From the NCBI GenBank assembly GCA_021413735.1, contig JAIOPV010000047.1, positions 1 to 61,186 of the forward strand: a stretch of 61,186 nt of DNA, in the 5' to 3' direction. Position 1 is the first letter of the stretch; every line of letters starts with the position of its first letter. Below the pieces are notes generated by a model, which was not told where the DNA came from, did no database searches, and saw only the letters and a list, made by a program, of their open reading frames with translations. Source of the stretch: Planctomycetota bacterium (GTDB lineage: Bacteria > Planctomycetota > Planctomycetia > Gemmatales > Gemmataceae). Made by a program: the position numbers and the translations under genes. Positions 9,084-16,746 of the stretch are shown here, piece by piece.

Positions 9084-10502
9084 ATGCCGATGCTCCTCGT
9101 CGTGGATGACGAACCCAGCGTGTGTTACTCCTTCACCCGGCTGTTCAGCGACGAGACAACGCGAGTTGTTTCCGCGGGCACGATGGCCGAAGGTCTGCGC
9201 CTCTTCCAGGCTGAAAAGCCCGACGTCGTTGTGTTGGATTTGCAGTTGCCCGACGGCACGGGTCTTCAGGCGTTCGAGACGATCCGCTCGATCTCGCCGA
9301 AACGCCCCGTCATTTTCATCACGGCTCACGGCACGACGACAACGGCAATCGAAGCAATGAAGCAAGGCGCGTTCGATTACCTCATCAAACCGCTGGAATT
9401 CGGACGAGTTGCCGACATCTTGCGACGGGCGTTTGAAGCCGCGTTCATGATGCAGGTGCCGGCCGTACTCCCCGGACTCGAACCGCGAGAGCAGTTCGTT
9501 GGCCGCACGCCGGCGATTCAGGAGATGTGCAAGGTCATCGGTCGAATCGCACCGCAAGACGTGAACGTGCTGATCCTCGGTGAGAGCGGCGTTGGCAAGG
9601 AACTTGTCGCGCGTGCGATTTACCACCACAGCCGACGGGCGAGCCGCCCATTCCTGGCGATCAACTGTGCTGCACTTCCCGAGGGGCTCATCGAGAGCGA
9701 ACTGTTCGGGCACGAACGTGGAGCGTTCACAGGAGCCGACCGCCAACGGATCGGGAAGTTCGAGCAGTGCCACGATGGCACCGTCTTCCTCGATGAAATC
9801 GGCGACATGCCGCTGACAGCTCAAGCGAAGATTCTGCGACTTCTTCAGGAACAGCAGTTCGAGCGGGTCGGTGGTCGCGAGACGATCCAAACTCGCGTGC
9901 GCATCCTTGCAGCCACGAATCAGGATCTCGAAAAGCGAATCGCGGATGGGCTGTTTCGCGCCGACCTGTTCTATCGCTTGTGCGGAGTCACGATCTCGGT
10001 GCCGGCACTGCGCGAACGTGCCGATGACATTGCCGAACTCGCGCATCATTTCATGTTCGTGTTCAACCAGGAACTCGGCATGAACATCCAGGGCTTCGAT
10101 CCGGAAACTCTGAGCTGTTTGCGCGAGCACCGCTGGCCGGGGAACGTCCGCGAGTTGCAGGGTGTTCTCAAGGAAGCGATGCTCCGCACCACCGGTGCAA
10201 TTGTGTTGCCTGAGTTCCTGCCCCCGGCTTTTCGTGAGCGTCCGCAATCTGAAGTGCCGCCACCTCCGCACTCGGAGAGAACGGACGTGGTTGCTCTGAT
10301 CGACGATCTTCTCAGTCGTGGCGAGAACGATCTTCACTCGCAGGTGGTGGCGGTCGTGGAACGGATTCTGCTGAAACGAGTTCTGCGCGAAACCGACTGG
10401 CACCTTGGGCATGCGTGTGAGCGACTCGGATTAAACCGCTCCACATTACGCTACAAACTGCGAGATCTTGGGCTGAACGCCGACCGACCCGGAAATGAGT
10501 GA
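9084..10502 (+). CDS. NtrC-family sigma-54-dependent response regulator
   Basis: 472 residues from the ATG at 9084; an in-frame TTG at 9075 and an ATG at 9090 are alternatives. The receiver has LLVVDDEP and phosphoacceptor D52 in LDLQLPDG. The AAA+ domain has Walker A GESGVGKE, the sigma-54-contacting GAFTGA loop and the Walker B region VFLDEIGDM. A C-terminal Fis-type helix-turn-helix (GLNRSTLRYKLRDLG) follows. It is phosphorylated presumably by the kinase upstream and activates -24/-12 promoters, several of which are predicted nearby. No Shine-Dalgarno sequence precedes the start because the right arm of element A1 occupies that place; initiation may be leaderless-like or coupled. Confidence 0.94.
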   Translation: MPMLLVVDDEPSVCYSFTRLFSDETTRVVSAGTMAEGLRLFQAEKPDVVVLDLQLPDGTGLQAFETIRSISPKRPVIFITAHGTTTTAIEAMKQGAFDYLIKPLEFGRVADILRRAFEAAFMMQVPAVLPGLEPREQFVGRTPAIQEMCKVIGRIAPQDVNVLILGESGVGKELVARAIYHHSRRASRPFLAINCAALPEGLIESELFGHERGAFTGADRQRIGKFEQCHDGTVFLDEIGDMPLTAQAKILRLLQEQQFERVGGRETIQTRVRILAATNQDLEKRIADGLFRADLFYRLCGVTISVPALRERADDIAELAHHFMFVFNQELGMNIQGFDPETLSCLREHRWPGNVRELQGVLKEAMLRTTGAIVLPEFLPPAFRERPQSEVPPPPHSERTDVVALIDDLLSRGENDLHSQVVAVVERILLKRVLRETDWHLGHACERLGLNRSTLRYKLRDLGLNADRPGNE

Positions 10503-10512
10503 CACTGTTGGG

Positions 10513-13503
10513 TCACGCTGCGCTGGTGGGTTCCGTCGGCTTTCGCAATCGTCGAACGCTCTGAACGAACGCCAAGGCCATCACCGCAATTCCGAGAATC
10601 GTCGTCGGTTCTGGTACCGGGGCCGCCGTGAAGTTCACGAACACATCTCCACCAGCATCCCCTGTCAGTGAAAAGCTGTTCGCGTTGAAGCCGATGGTTG
10701 AGAGCCGCGTTTGGTCGATGATGTTGAGGCCGCTTGTATCCCCCGCTCCAGTCGCGATCTTGTAACTGTACGCCTGGCCAATTGTAAATGTGCTTCCCGT
10801 TCCGTCGAGTGTGATCTTCGCTGCAGGGTCGAACGAGAACGCCCCCACGGATGCGAGGAGGTTGTTGTTCGAGCCGTTGCTGCTCAGGCCCATCTTCGTT
10901 GCATCCGTTGTGCCCGCGGCAGTGATTCGCACGGCAAGTGTTCCGCCGCTGTTGATCGTCAAACCTCGTCCGCTCATGGTGAGAGTTCCCACTCCCGCCA
11001 GGGTGCCAGCGCGAATCGTCCCACCATTCTGAACGATGATTTCGCTCAACGTGGTCCCATCACCGCCGAAAGTGCCCGTGTTGTTCACGAACACACGCCC
11101 CGTGCCGTCGCCAGTGGAGAAGAATGAGTTGGTGGCCAGGAGCGTGCCGCCGTTGACGAGCGTGTTGCCCTTGTAGGAGTTGTTTCCAGCAAGCTCCAGA
11201 ACGCCTGGACCCGTCTTGAGCAGATCAGCGTTCACGGAACCAATGATGACACCCGAGAGCACAGCCCGATCAGTGGTGACGAGTGGATTTGTGTTGTCGA
11301 AGACCCGTACCTCTCGCGCGAAGTAGGGGTTGTTGGTTGCTGGGTTGTCGAGGGCGATGTTGTTCGTCAGGTTCAGTATGCTGTCGGCCTTGGACGAACC
11401 TAATAGCAAAGCATATCCGTCGGCGACGAAGTTGCCGCCGCCCCAAATCGTGGTTTTGCCGGCCGATGTCGGAGTGGCGACCGTCGAACCACCGATTGTC
11501 GTCACAAGTGTGATCGTGGCGTTCCCATTGATTGCCGAGAACCCGCCGTTGCCTCTTTCGGTTCCACCTTCGTCCCAAGTGATCCCACCTCCTGCGCTGG
11601 TGCCTGCGAGATCGAGCGCCCGACTGAAGGTGCCACCACCGCTGATCTCAAGCACTCCGCCGCGAAGTTGGATGGTTGTGAACGCGCCGCCGTTGGAGCC
11701 TCCGCCTCCCAGATTCGTTGCCGTGCCCCGAAGAACCCCGTTCGCGATGACAACGTTCTTGTTACTCGCAAATCCCAGTTGATTGGTCCCCTTCGTTAAA
11801 GCGAGGAACCCATCTCCCGACTTGATGACGTTGTTCGCGGAACCCGCCAGCGAGACTGCGACATTCAATGTCGTGTTGGCATTGGAAACGTAGAAGTAGC
11901 GATCGTCACCGCCACCAATTCCTCCCGTGACCACACCCGTATTTTGAATCGTGAAATCGTTCGATCCCGTGAGCAAGATGCCGGTCGTTGAGAGACTCCC
12001 TGTGCCTGTCAAATTCAACGTCGCGGATGCCCCCGCGTTGATTTTCAAGGTGTTATAACTGACAGCCGAGGCAGCAATGGTTCCAGAACCGGACAGCAAA
12101 CTGTTCTGAGTTGATGCGCTCGTGAGAGCACCGCTCACTGATGTTGTTGAAACAGCGACAACACCGAAGGTTGCATCGTAACCCGCGAAGTCTGTACCGT
12201 TGACCGTTGCGAACCCGACCTTCGGTGCGGTGCTGGTGACAAGGGTCGAGTTCGTGATGCTGGGCGCTGTTGTGAAGATGATTCGCGGGTTGGCATTCGC
12301 GGTCCCGAGCGTTCCGCCGAGGCCGACGAAGTTGATCGTTGCCCCGACACCATTTGATCGAGCAAGCGACGCCAACGTGAGGACTGTTCCACCAGACCCG
12401 CCGTTGTGAGTCACGCTGATATTTGCCGAGCCTGCATTGAGAGTCAGCGCTCCAAGAGTTTCCGAACTCCCATTCGCGGCATTCCCGAGCAAGGCCAATG
12501 TCCCGCCTTTCATCGTAATCGTGGCCGTGTCGAGAACTCGATCTGTCGTGGAACCCGTGCCAGTATTTCCGCCGGTGTTGTCGAGTGTCAGTCCACCGCC
12601 TTGCAATGCCAACGAGACAGATGCATTCGTCAACCCCGCATTTCCGCTGATCGTCAAGCCCGTGCTGGCGTTCCCAGACCCCACCGAGATGCCACTGATC
12701 GCGACCGCACCGCTGAGGCCAGACAGGCTGCCTGTGAATGTCTGCACGCCTGCCCCGCGAAGGTTCAGCCCACCTGTCGTTGTGACTGCCCCTGAGAAGG
12801 TCGAATCGCCCAGAGCGTGGATGTTGATCGCTCCGTTGAGACCTGGCGTAACCGACCCGCTGCCACTGAGTTGCCCGACACTCAACGCGGAGTTGGCTGC
12901 GGTTGTTCCCACTGTCGTGAGGTTCGTACTTGCCGACAAATCGACAGGATTCGACCGGAGTACCCACGCCGCCGAACTGTTCAATGCGGAACCGGCCTGG
13001 AGAGTTCCCGCACTCACAGCGATGTTGCCGACCAGCGTCGTGCTGCTGGCCGCGCTATCGAGAATCAATGTTCCGCCGTTAGTTTTGCTGAGTCCAGATG
13101 TGCCGCCCAAACTCGACGTAATCGCCAGACTGCTGCCCGCAGCCACGTCGATGACCGATTGCGTGGTGCCGCTGAGGTTGAGGATTGAGGAACCGGTAAT
13201 GGTGTAAGGGTTGCTGGGGCTTGGTGCGACCGTGATATTGTTCACGGAAATGTCCGTCATGATGGTCAGGGTGCCCATCGCTCCACCGAGGAAGGCTGTG
13301 TTGTCTCCTGTCGTGGGCCACGAACTCAAGGCTCCCGTCGGAGAACCGATCCGCCAGAGGCTGCTGCTGGTGTCCCAGTTCCCGGTCCCGCCGGTGCTCG
13401 CTGCAGCTCCGTTCGCATCCCAGTAGTAAGTCGTCTGTGCGTTCGCCGGTTCGCTCGAAGCGAGGCACACGAACGCGGTGAGTATTATCAACCGTGTCGT
13501 CAT
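10513..13503 (-). CDS. PEP-CTERM protein with autotransporter-type beta-strand repeats
   Basis: About 996 residues, starting at the ATG at 13503 where a clear signal peptide begins (MTTRLIILTAFVCL, cleavage near ANA-QTT); a longer in-frame extension to 13611 lacks this logic. The body is Gly/Ser/Thr/Asn-rich and shows the pattern of autotransporter-associated beta-strand repeats (for example GPGVLELAGNNSYKG followed by LVNGGTLLA), predicting a parallel beta-helix. The C-terminus has VPEPTT, a hydrophobic helix and RRLRKP, the PEP-CTERM sorting signal processed by an exosortase. There is no outer-membrane barrel, so it is not a true autotransporter. Probably exported and surface-attached. Convergent with the regulator gene (10-bp gap). 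Ligand or role unknown. Confidence 0.88.
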   Translation of the reverse strand: MTTRLIILTAFVCLASSEPANAQTTYYWDANGAAASTGGTGNWDTSSSLWRIGSPTGALSSWPTTGDNTAFLGGAMGTLTIMTDISVNNITVAPSPSNPYTITGSSILNLSGTTQSVIDVAAGSSLAITSSLGGTSGLSKTNGGTLILDSAASSTTLVGNIAVSAGTLQAGSALNSSAAWVLRSNPVDLSASTNLTTVGTTAANSALSVGQLSGSGSVTPGLNGAINIHALGDSTFSGAVTTTGGLNLRGAGVQTFTGSLSGLSGAVAISGISVGSGNASTGLTISGNAGLTNASVSLALQGGGLTLDNTGGNTGTGSTTDRVLDTATITMKGGTLALLGNAANGSSETLGALTLNAGSANISVTHNGGSGGTVLTLASLARSNGVGATINFVGLGGTLGTANANPRIIFTTAPSITNSTLVTSTAPKVGFATVNGTDFAGYDATFGVVAVSTTSVSGALTSASTQNSLLSGSGTIAASAVSYNTLKINAGASATLNLTGTGSLSTTGILLTGSNDFTIQNTGVVTGGIGGGDDRYFYVSNANTTLNVAVSLAGSANNVIKSGDGFLALTKGTNQLGFASNKNVVIANGVLRGTATNLGGGGSNGGAFTTIQLRGGVLEISGGGTFSRALDLAGTSAGGGITWDEGGTERGNGGFSAINGNATITLVTTIGGSTVATPTSAGKTTIWGGGNFVADGYALLLGSSKADSILNLTNNIALDNPATNNPYFAREVRVFDNTNPLVTTDRAVLSGVIIGSVNADLLKTGPGVLELAGNNSYKGNTLVNGGTLLATNSFFSTGDGTGRVFVNNTGTFGGDGTTLSEIIVQNGGTIRAGTLAGVGTLTMSGRGLTINSGGTLAVRITAAGTTDATKMGLSSNGSNNNLLASVGAFSFDPAAKITLDGTGSTFTIGQAYSYKIATGAGDTSGLNIIDQTRLSTIGFNANSFSLTGDAGGDVFVNFTAAPVPEPTTILGIAVMALAFVQSVRRLRKPTEPTSAA

Positions 13504-13657
13504 CACTCGTGACTCCGAGTGCCAATATGAAAACAGTAAGAACGAGAGTTTCTCAACAAACATTCTGACGCAAAGAAGTGAATAAATCGAGCAGATTTTT
13601 TTCCAGCTCACGTCCGTTGAAGATGGCGTTGCGCGATTGAACGTCGCGATTCAAGAC

Positions 13658-13673
13658 CGGCACGCCGATTGCA
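13658..13673 (+). promoter_or_regulatory. Candidate sigma-54 (-24/-12) promoter of the lipoprotein gene
   Basis: CGGCACG-CCGA-TTGCA keeps the invariant GG-N10-GC and matches the TGGCACG-N4-TTGCA consensus except for the first base. The predicted start lies about 50 nt before the ATG at 13735. Confidence 0.6.
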
Positions 13674-13734
13674 ACACCTCTTCTGCCCCGGCAACGACGC
13701 CGGATCTCATCTCACGCAACTAACGAGGAACGAT

Positions 13735-14139
13735 ATGCGTTACGGATTGTCACTGGCTGCACTGGTCGCCGCTCTCGTCGTCGGATGCAACAAAAGCCCC
13801 GAAGGCGGTACACCGGGCACGTCGAGCAGTTTCTCCATTTCGGCCCCAACGATGAGCACCACGATCAAGCAAGATAACTCCGAATCGGTGAAACTCACGC
13901 TGAACCGGGGCAAGGACTTCAAGCAGAACGTCAAGTTGGCTGTCGCAGGGCCAAGCGACAAGGTGAAAGCCGAACTGAACAAGACCAGCGTTACAGCGGC
14001 CGATCCGGGCGAAGTGGTTCTCAAGATCACGGTCGCGAAGGACGCCCCGCTCGGCGAACAAATCCTGAAGGTGACCGGGACTCCCGAAGGCGGGACTCCG
14101 ACGGAAGTCCCCGTGAAAGTTATTGTCGCAGCACCGTAA
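13735..14139 (+). CDS. Small secreted lipoprotein with Ig-like domain
   Basis: 134 residues. The start ATG follows GAGGA by 6 nt. The N-terminal signal ends in a lipobox (LVVGC, Cys about 20), so the mature protein is lipid-anchored. The rest resembles a single Ig-like or NPCBM-associated beta-sandwich (VKLTLNRG, VKLAVAGPSDKVKAEL, VVLKITVAKDAPLGEQ, LKVTGTPEGG), a type common in planctomycete secreted proteins. No enzyme motif. It is the first gene of the stress-type cluster and has its own sigma-54-like promoter and terminator. Specific role unknown. Confidence 0.8.
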   Translation: MRYGLSLAALVAALVVGCNKSPEGGTPGTSSSFSISAPTMSTTIKQDNSESVKLTLNRGKDFKQNVKLAVAGPSDKVKAELNKTSVTAADPGEVVLKITVAKDAPLGEQILKVTGTPEGGTPTEVPVKVIVAAP

Positions 14140-14156
14140 TCCGCGACCTGTCCGTT

Positions 14157-14190
14157 GGCCCGGCGGATCTTTCCGTCGGGCCGTATTTGT
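14157..14190 (+). terminator. Rho-independent terminator after the lipoprotein gene
   Basis: GGCCCGGCGG / CCGTCGGGCC stem with loop ATCTTT (14157-14182), followed by a T-rich tail ending TTTGTTTTC. Confidence 0.75.
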
Positions 14191-14215
14191 TTTCTTCAAT
14201 CGAACGAGGTGCATC

Positions 14216-14659
14216 ATGAATGAAGTCAAAGATCACCCGAACGCGACGTGCGATACGGACGCTCTGAATTCGCTGCTGCGTTGCGAGCTTTCGGCGGTCG
14301 AAACTTACGATCGAGCGATGACAAAATTCCAAGATCAGCACGCGCTCGCCGATCTCGAACAGATTCGCGAAGACCACGCTCACGCGGTTGTGCGCCTCCG
14401 TGAAAGGGTCTCACATTTTGGTGGCGAACAAGTCGAGTCGCCGGGACCGTGGTCCGCATTCGCAGCCTGTGAAGAAACACATGCACTGGGCTTCGCAGCG
14501 TTGCGACAGGGTGAGCAACACACGATCAACGAGTATGAAATGGCCCTCAAGAACGAGGCCGTCAACCCCGAGTGCAAGGAAATGATTCGGACGGATCTTC
14601 TGCCCCATGACAAGATTCATGTGGAGAAGTTGGACCGTCTCATGGGCGGAATGGATTAA
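14216..14659 (+). CDS. PA2169/DUF2383-family four-helix bundle protein
   Basis: 147 residues, start ATG at 14216 after GAGG. An all-helical, ferritin-like protein with acidic and His-rich helices (CELSAVETYDRAM, IREDHAHAVVRLRERV, EMIRTDLLPHDKIHVEKLDRLM), typical of the PA2169/DUF2383 family found with stress and membrane-integrity genes. Glu/His residues could bind metal, but a di-iron site is not certain. Soluble and cytoplasmic. No strong promoter is seen in the 76 bp upstream. Confidence 0.82.
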   Translation: MNEVKDHPNATCDTDALNSLLRCELSAVETYDRAMTKFQDQHALADLEQIREDHAHAVVRLRERVSHFGGEQVESPGPWSAFAACEETHALGFAALRQGEQHTINEYEMALKNEAVNPECKEMIRTDLLPHDKIHVEKLDRLMGGMD

Positions 14660-14687
14660 CTTGGCAGCTCAACTCCAGCACCAGAAA

Positions 14688-14712
14688 CCGCCGATGTTTC
14701 GGCGGCTTTTTT
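14688..14712 (+). terminator. Rho-independent terminator
   Basis: CCGCCGA / TCGGCGG stem, TGTT loop, then C and six T. Ends the DUF2383 gene. Confidence 0.85.
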
Positions 14713-14731
14713 CATTTCCTGGCGAACAAAT

Positions 14732-14747
14732 TGGCACCATTCGAGCT
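14732..14747 (+). promoter_or_regulatory. Candidate sigma-54 promoter of tspO
   Basis: TGGCACC-ATTC-GAGCT keeps GG-N10-GC and a good -24 box; the -12 box deviates (GAGC instead of TTGC). About 30 nt leader to the ATG at 14790. Confidence 0.4.
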
Positions 14748-14789
14748 TCTGTTGAGTTCGGAAACATTGCACATCAGGAGGAATCACCA

Positions 14790-15308
14790 ATGGCATCAGG
14801 AACCATACAGCATGACGTGGACATTGCTCCGCAGCCACCAACGTCGTGGGTCGGTGTCGTCGCCATCACGGTTGCGGTTGTCGGTGTTGCTTCGATCGGC
14901 GGCGCTGTCATGACGACCGCAGTGACCGCGTGGTATCACTCGATCCCGAAACCCCAATGGACGCCGCCCGACTGGGTCTTCGGACCAGTGTGGACATTGC
15001 TGTACACGATGATGGGAATCGCGGCTTCGATCGTGTGGCTCGAACGCAATAACGATGACATTTGCTGCCCAATCGGGGCGTTCTCGATTCAACTCGCTCT
15101 CAATCTCGCGTGGAGCGTTTTGTTCTTCGGATTGCGCAGTCCACTTCTCGGGTTCCTCGACATTTGCGCCTTATGGGTGGTGGTTGGTGTCACAATGACA
15201 CAGTTCTTCCTCGTTTCGCGCACAGCCGGCTGGCTAATGCTGCCATATTGGCTCTGGATCACCTTCGCGGGTGCCTTGAATGCCTCAATTGTGCTCCTCG
15301 GCGGGTGA
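14790..15308 (+). CDS. tspO: TspO/MBR family membrane protein
   Basis: 172 residues, five predicted TM helices, start fixed by AGGAGG 9 nt before the ATG. Family marks are the PxPxWxPPxWVFGPVWTLLY stretch (about residues 49-70), a helix with NLAWSVLFFGLRSP, and the C-terminal WITFAGALNASI. TspO proteins bind porphyrins and related ligands and modulate stress responses in bacteria; the ligand here is not predictable. Short, soluble N-terminal tail of about 17 residues. It sits among other small envelope-stress genes with a possible sigma-54 promoter of its own. Confidence 0.92.
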   Translation: MASGTIQHDVDIAPQPPTSWVGVVAITVAVVGVASIGGAVMTTAVTAWYHSIPKPQWTPPDWVFGPVWTLLYTMMGIAASIVWLERNNDDICCPIGAFSIQLALNLAWSVLFFGLRSPLLGFLDICALWVVVGVTMTQFFLVSRTAGWLMLPYWLWITFAGALNASIVLLGG

Positions 15309-15332
15309 CAACGCAGTGTCACTCGAAGGCTT

Positions 15333-15348
15333 TGGCACGGGGAATGCT
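15333..15348 (+). promoter_or_regulatory. Candidate sigma-54 promoter upstream of the DUF1328 gene
   Basis: TGGCACG-GGGA-ATGCT: perfect -24 box, invariant GG-N10-GC, one mismatch in the -12 box. It is about 165 bp before the ATG at 15514, implying a long leader. Confidence 0.55.
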
Positions 15349-15513
15349 TTATCTTTTCTCGTTCCCACGATGCGGGAAACACAACTTAGATAACCCGCTG
15401 GTAACCCTGGCGGAAAACATAGCCCGAGTCTGATTCAGCCTGTCGCCAGCAAATGCTCGCGGCAGTCCCGATAGATCGAATCCCGTTGGCTTCACACTTT
15501 AAGAGGATTTCAC

Positions 15514-15690
15514 ATGCTTCGCTGGGCAGTTATGTTTCTGGTAATCGCCTTGATCTCCGCACTCTTCGGGTTCACCGACGTTGCTGGAACCTCAATCGTC
15601 GCCGCCAAGATTCTGTTCTTTGTGTTCCTCGTGCTGTTCGTGGTCTCCCTTATTATGGGTGATCGTCGCGTCACGAGAGATCTCCCCTAA
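15514..15690 (+). CDS. Small DUF1328 (YtjA-like) membrane protein
   Basis: 58 residues, read directly from the sequence. ATG at 15514 is preceded by AGAGGA (15502-15507). It has two hydrophobic helices with the family pattern (MLRWAVMFLVIALISALFGF, then VAAKILFFVFLVLFVVSLI) and ends in a charged DRRVTRDLP tail. DUF1328/UPF0391 proteins are short inner-membrane proteins commonly found with stress genes; their biochemical role is unknown. Confidence 0.88.
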   Translation: MLRWAVMFLVIALISALFGFTDVAGTSIVAAKILFFVFLVLFVVSLIMGDRRVTRDLP

Positions 15691-15730
15691 ACGCAGTCAG
15701 TCCAGTTCCCAGCTTTGGCTGGGATGCTCC

Positions 15731-15759
15731 AGAAGCCCCGGATGGACTCCGGGGTTTCT
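15731..15759 (+). terminator. Terminator-like hairpin after the DUF1328 gene
   Basis: CCCCGGA / TCCGGGG core extended by AGAA / TTCT; weak T tract. A shorter hairpin (CCCAGC / GCTGGG) lies just before it. Confidence 0.45.
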
Positions 15760-15813
15760 GCTTTCACGCGGGGCGCACGTCATCCATTCACAGGGGCAAC
15801 AGAGGATCATGCG

Positions 15814-16716
15814 ATGAAGGTCCGCGATGCAGGCAAATTGATCAAAGACGCGGGAGTGAAATTCTGGGATGATAAAGGCCAACGGCTCGGAGCGGCGTTG
15901 GCCTTCTATAGTGCGCTGTCACTGTCTCCGCTGCTCTTGGTCGTGGTTGCCATCGCGGGATTGGCATTCGGTGAAGAGGCCGCACGCGGCGAACTCGTAG
16001 AACAACTCCGCGATACGATCGGACAAGAAGCCGCCGTCACTGTCGAGCAATTGGTGGCGAAAAGTGCTGACTCGTCGCAAGGAATCGCTGCCGCGGTTGT
16101 CGCATTCGCGGTGCTTCTGTTCGGTGCCTCGGGAGTCTTCTCAGAACTTCAAAGCGCGTTAAACACGATCTGGCAGGTGCCCGGCCGAAAGTCGGAAGGT
16201 GGTTTCCTGAGCATGATCCGCGAGCGGCTGCTGTCGTTCTCGCTGGTTGCCGCAACCGCATTTCTGTTGCTCGTGTCGCTGGTTATCAGCGCGATCTTGG
16301 CCGGCATCAATGGCACTGTTTCGGGCTGGTTGCCGCAATGGACGATGCTCGCGGGCGTGCTGAACTTCGTGGTCAACCTCGGCCTTCTCACCTTGCTGTT
16401 CGCGATGATCTTCAAGTGGCTCCCCGAAATTGATCTCGCGTGGTCCGACGTCTGGCTTGGGGCGTTCCTCACTGCGATTCTGTTCGGCGTCGGCCGCTAC
16501 TTGATCGGCCTGTATCTTGGTAAAGCTGCTATTGGCTCCGCGTATGGAGCAGCCGGCGCGTTTATCGTGCTTCTCGTTTGGATCTACTACTCGACGCAGA
16601 TCCTGTTGTTTGGAGCTGAGCTGACATTCGTATATGCAGAACGATATGGTCATGGAATTCCGCGGTTCGACGCAACGGGACAACCGCGCAACGAGACCCA
16701 ACTTGCTTCTACCTAA
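15814..16716 (+). CDS. YihY/BrkB family membrane protein
   Basis: 300 residues with about six TM helices. The start ATG at 15814 follows AGAGGA; an in-frame upstream extension from 15715 runs through a hairpin and is rejected. Family features are the N-terminal DDKGQRLGAALAFYSALSLSPLLLV segment, the GASGVFSELQSALNTIW motif and the C-terminal AAGAFIVLLVWIYYSTQILLFGAELTF. YihY/BrkB proteins are inner-membrane proteins of uncertain role, once misassigned as RNase BN. Possibly co-transcribed with the GH13 gene 30 bp downstream. Confidence 0.92.
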   Translation: MKVRDAGKLIKDAGVKFWDDKGQRLGAALAFYSALSLSPLLLVVVAIAGLAFGEEAARGELVEQLRDTIGQEAAVTVEQLVAKSADSSQGIAAAVVAFAVLLFGASGVFSELQSALNTIWQVPGRKSEGGFLSMIRERLLSFSLVAATAFLLLVSLVISAILAGINGTVSGWLPQWTMLAGVLNFVVNLGLLTLLFAMIFKWLPEIDLAWSDVWLGAFLTAILFGVGRYLIGLYLGKAAIGSAYGAAGAFIVLLVWIYYSTQILLFGAELTFVYAERYGHGIPRFDATGQPRNETQLAST

Positions 16717-16746
16717 CCTTCCTAATCACAGCTGGAGTATCTGCAA

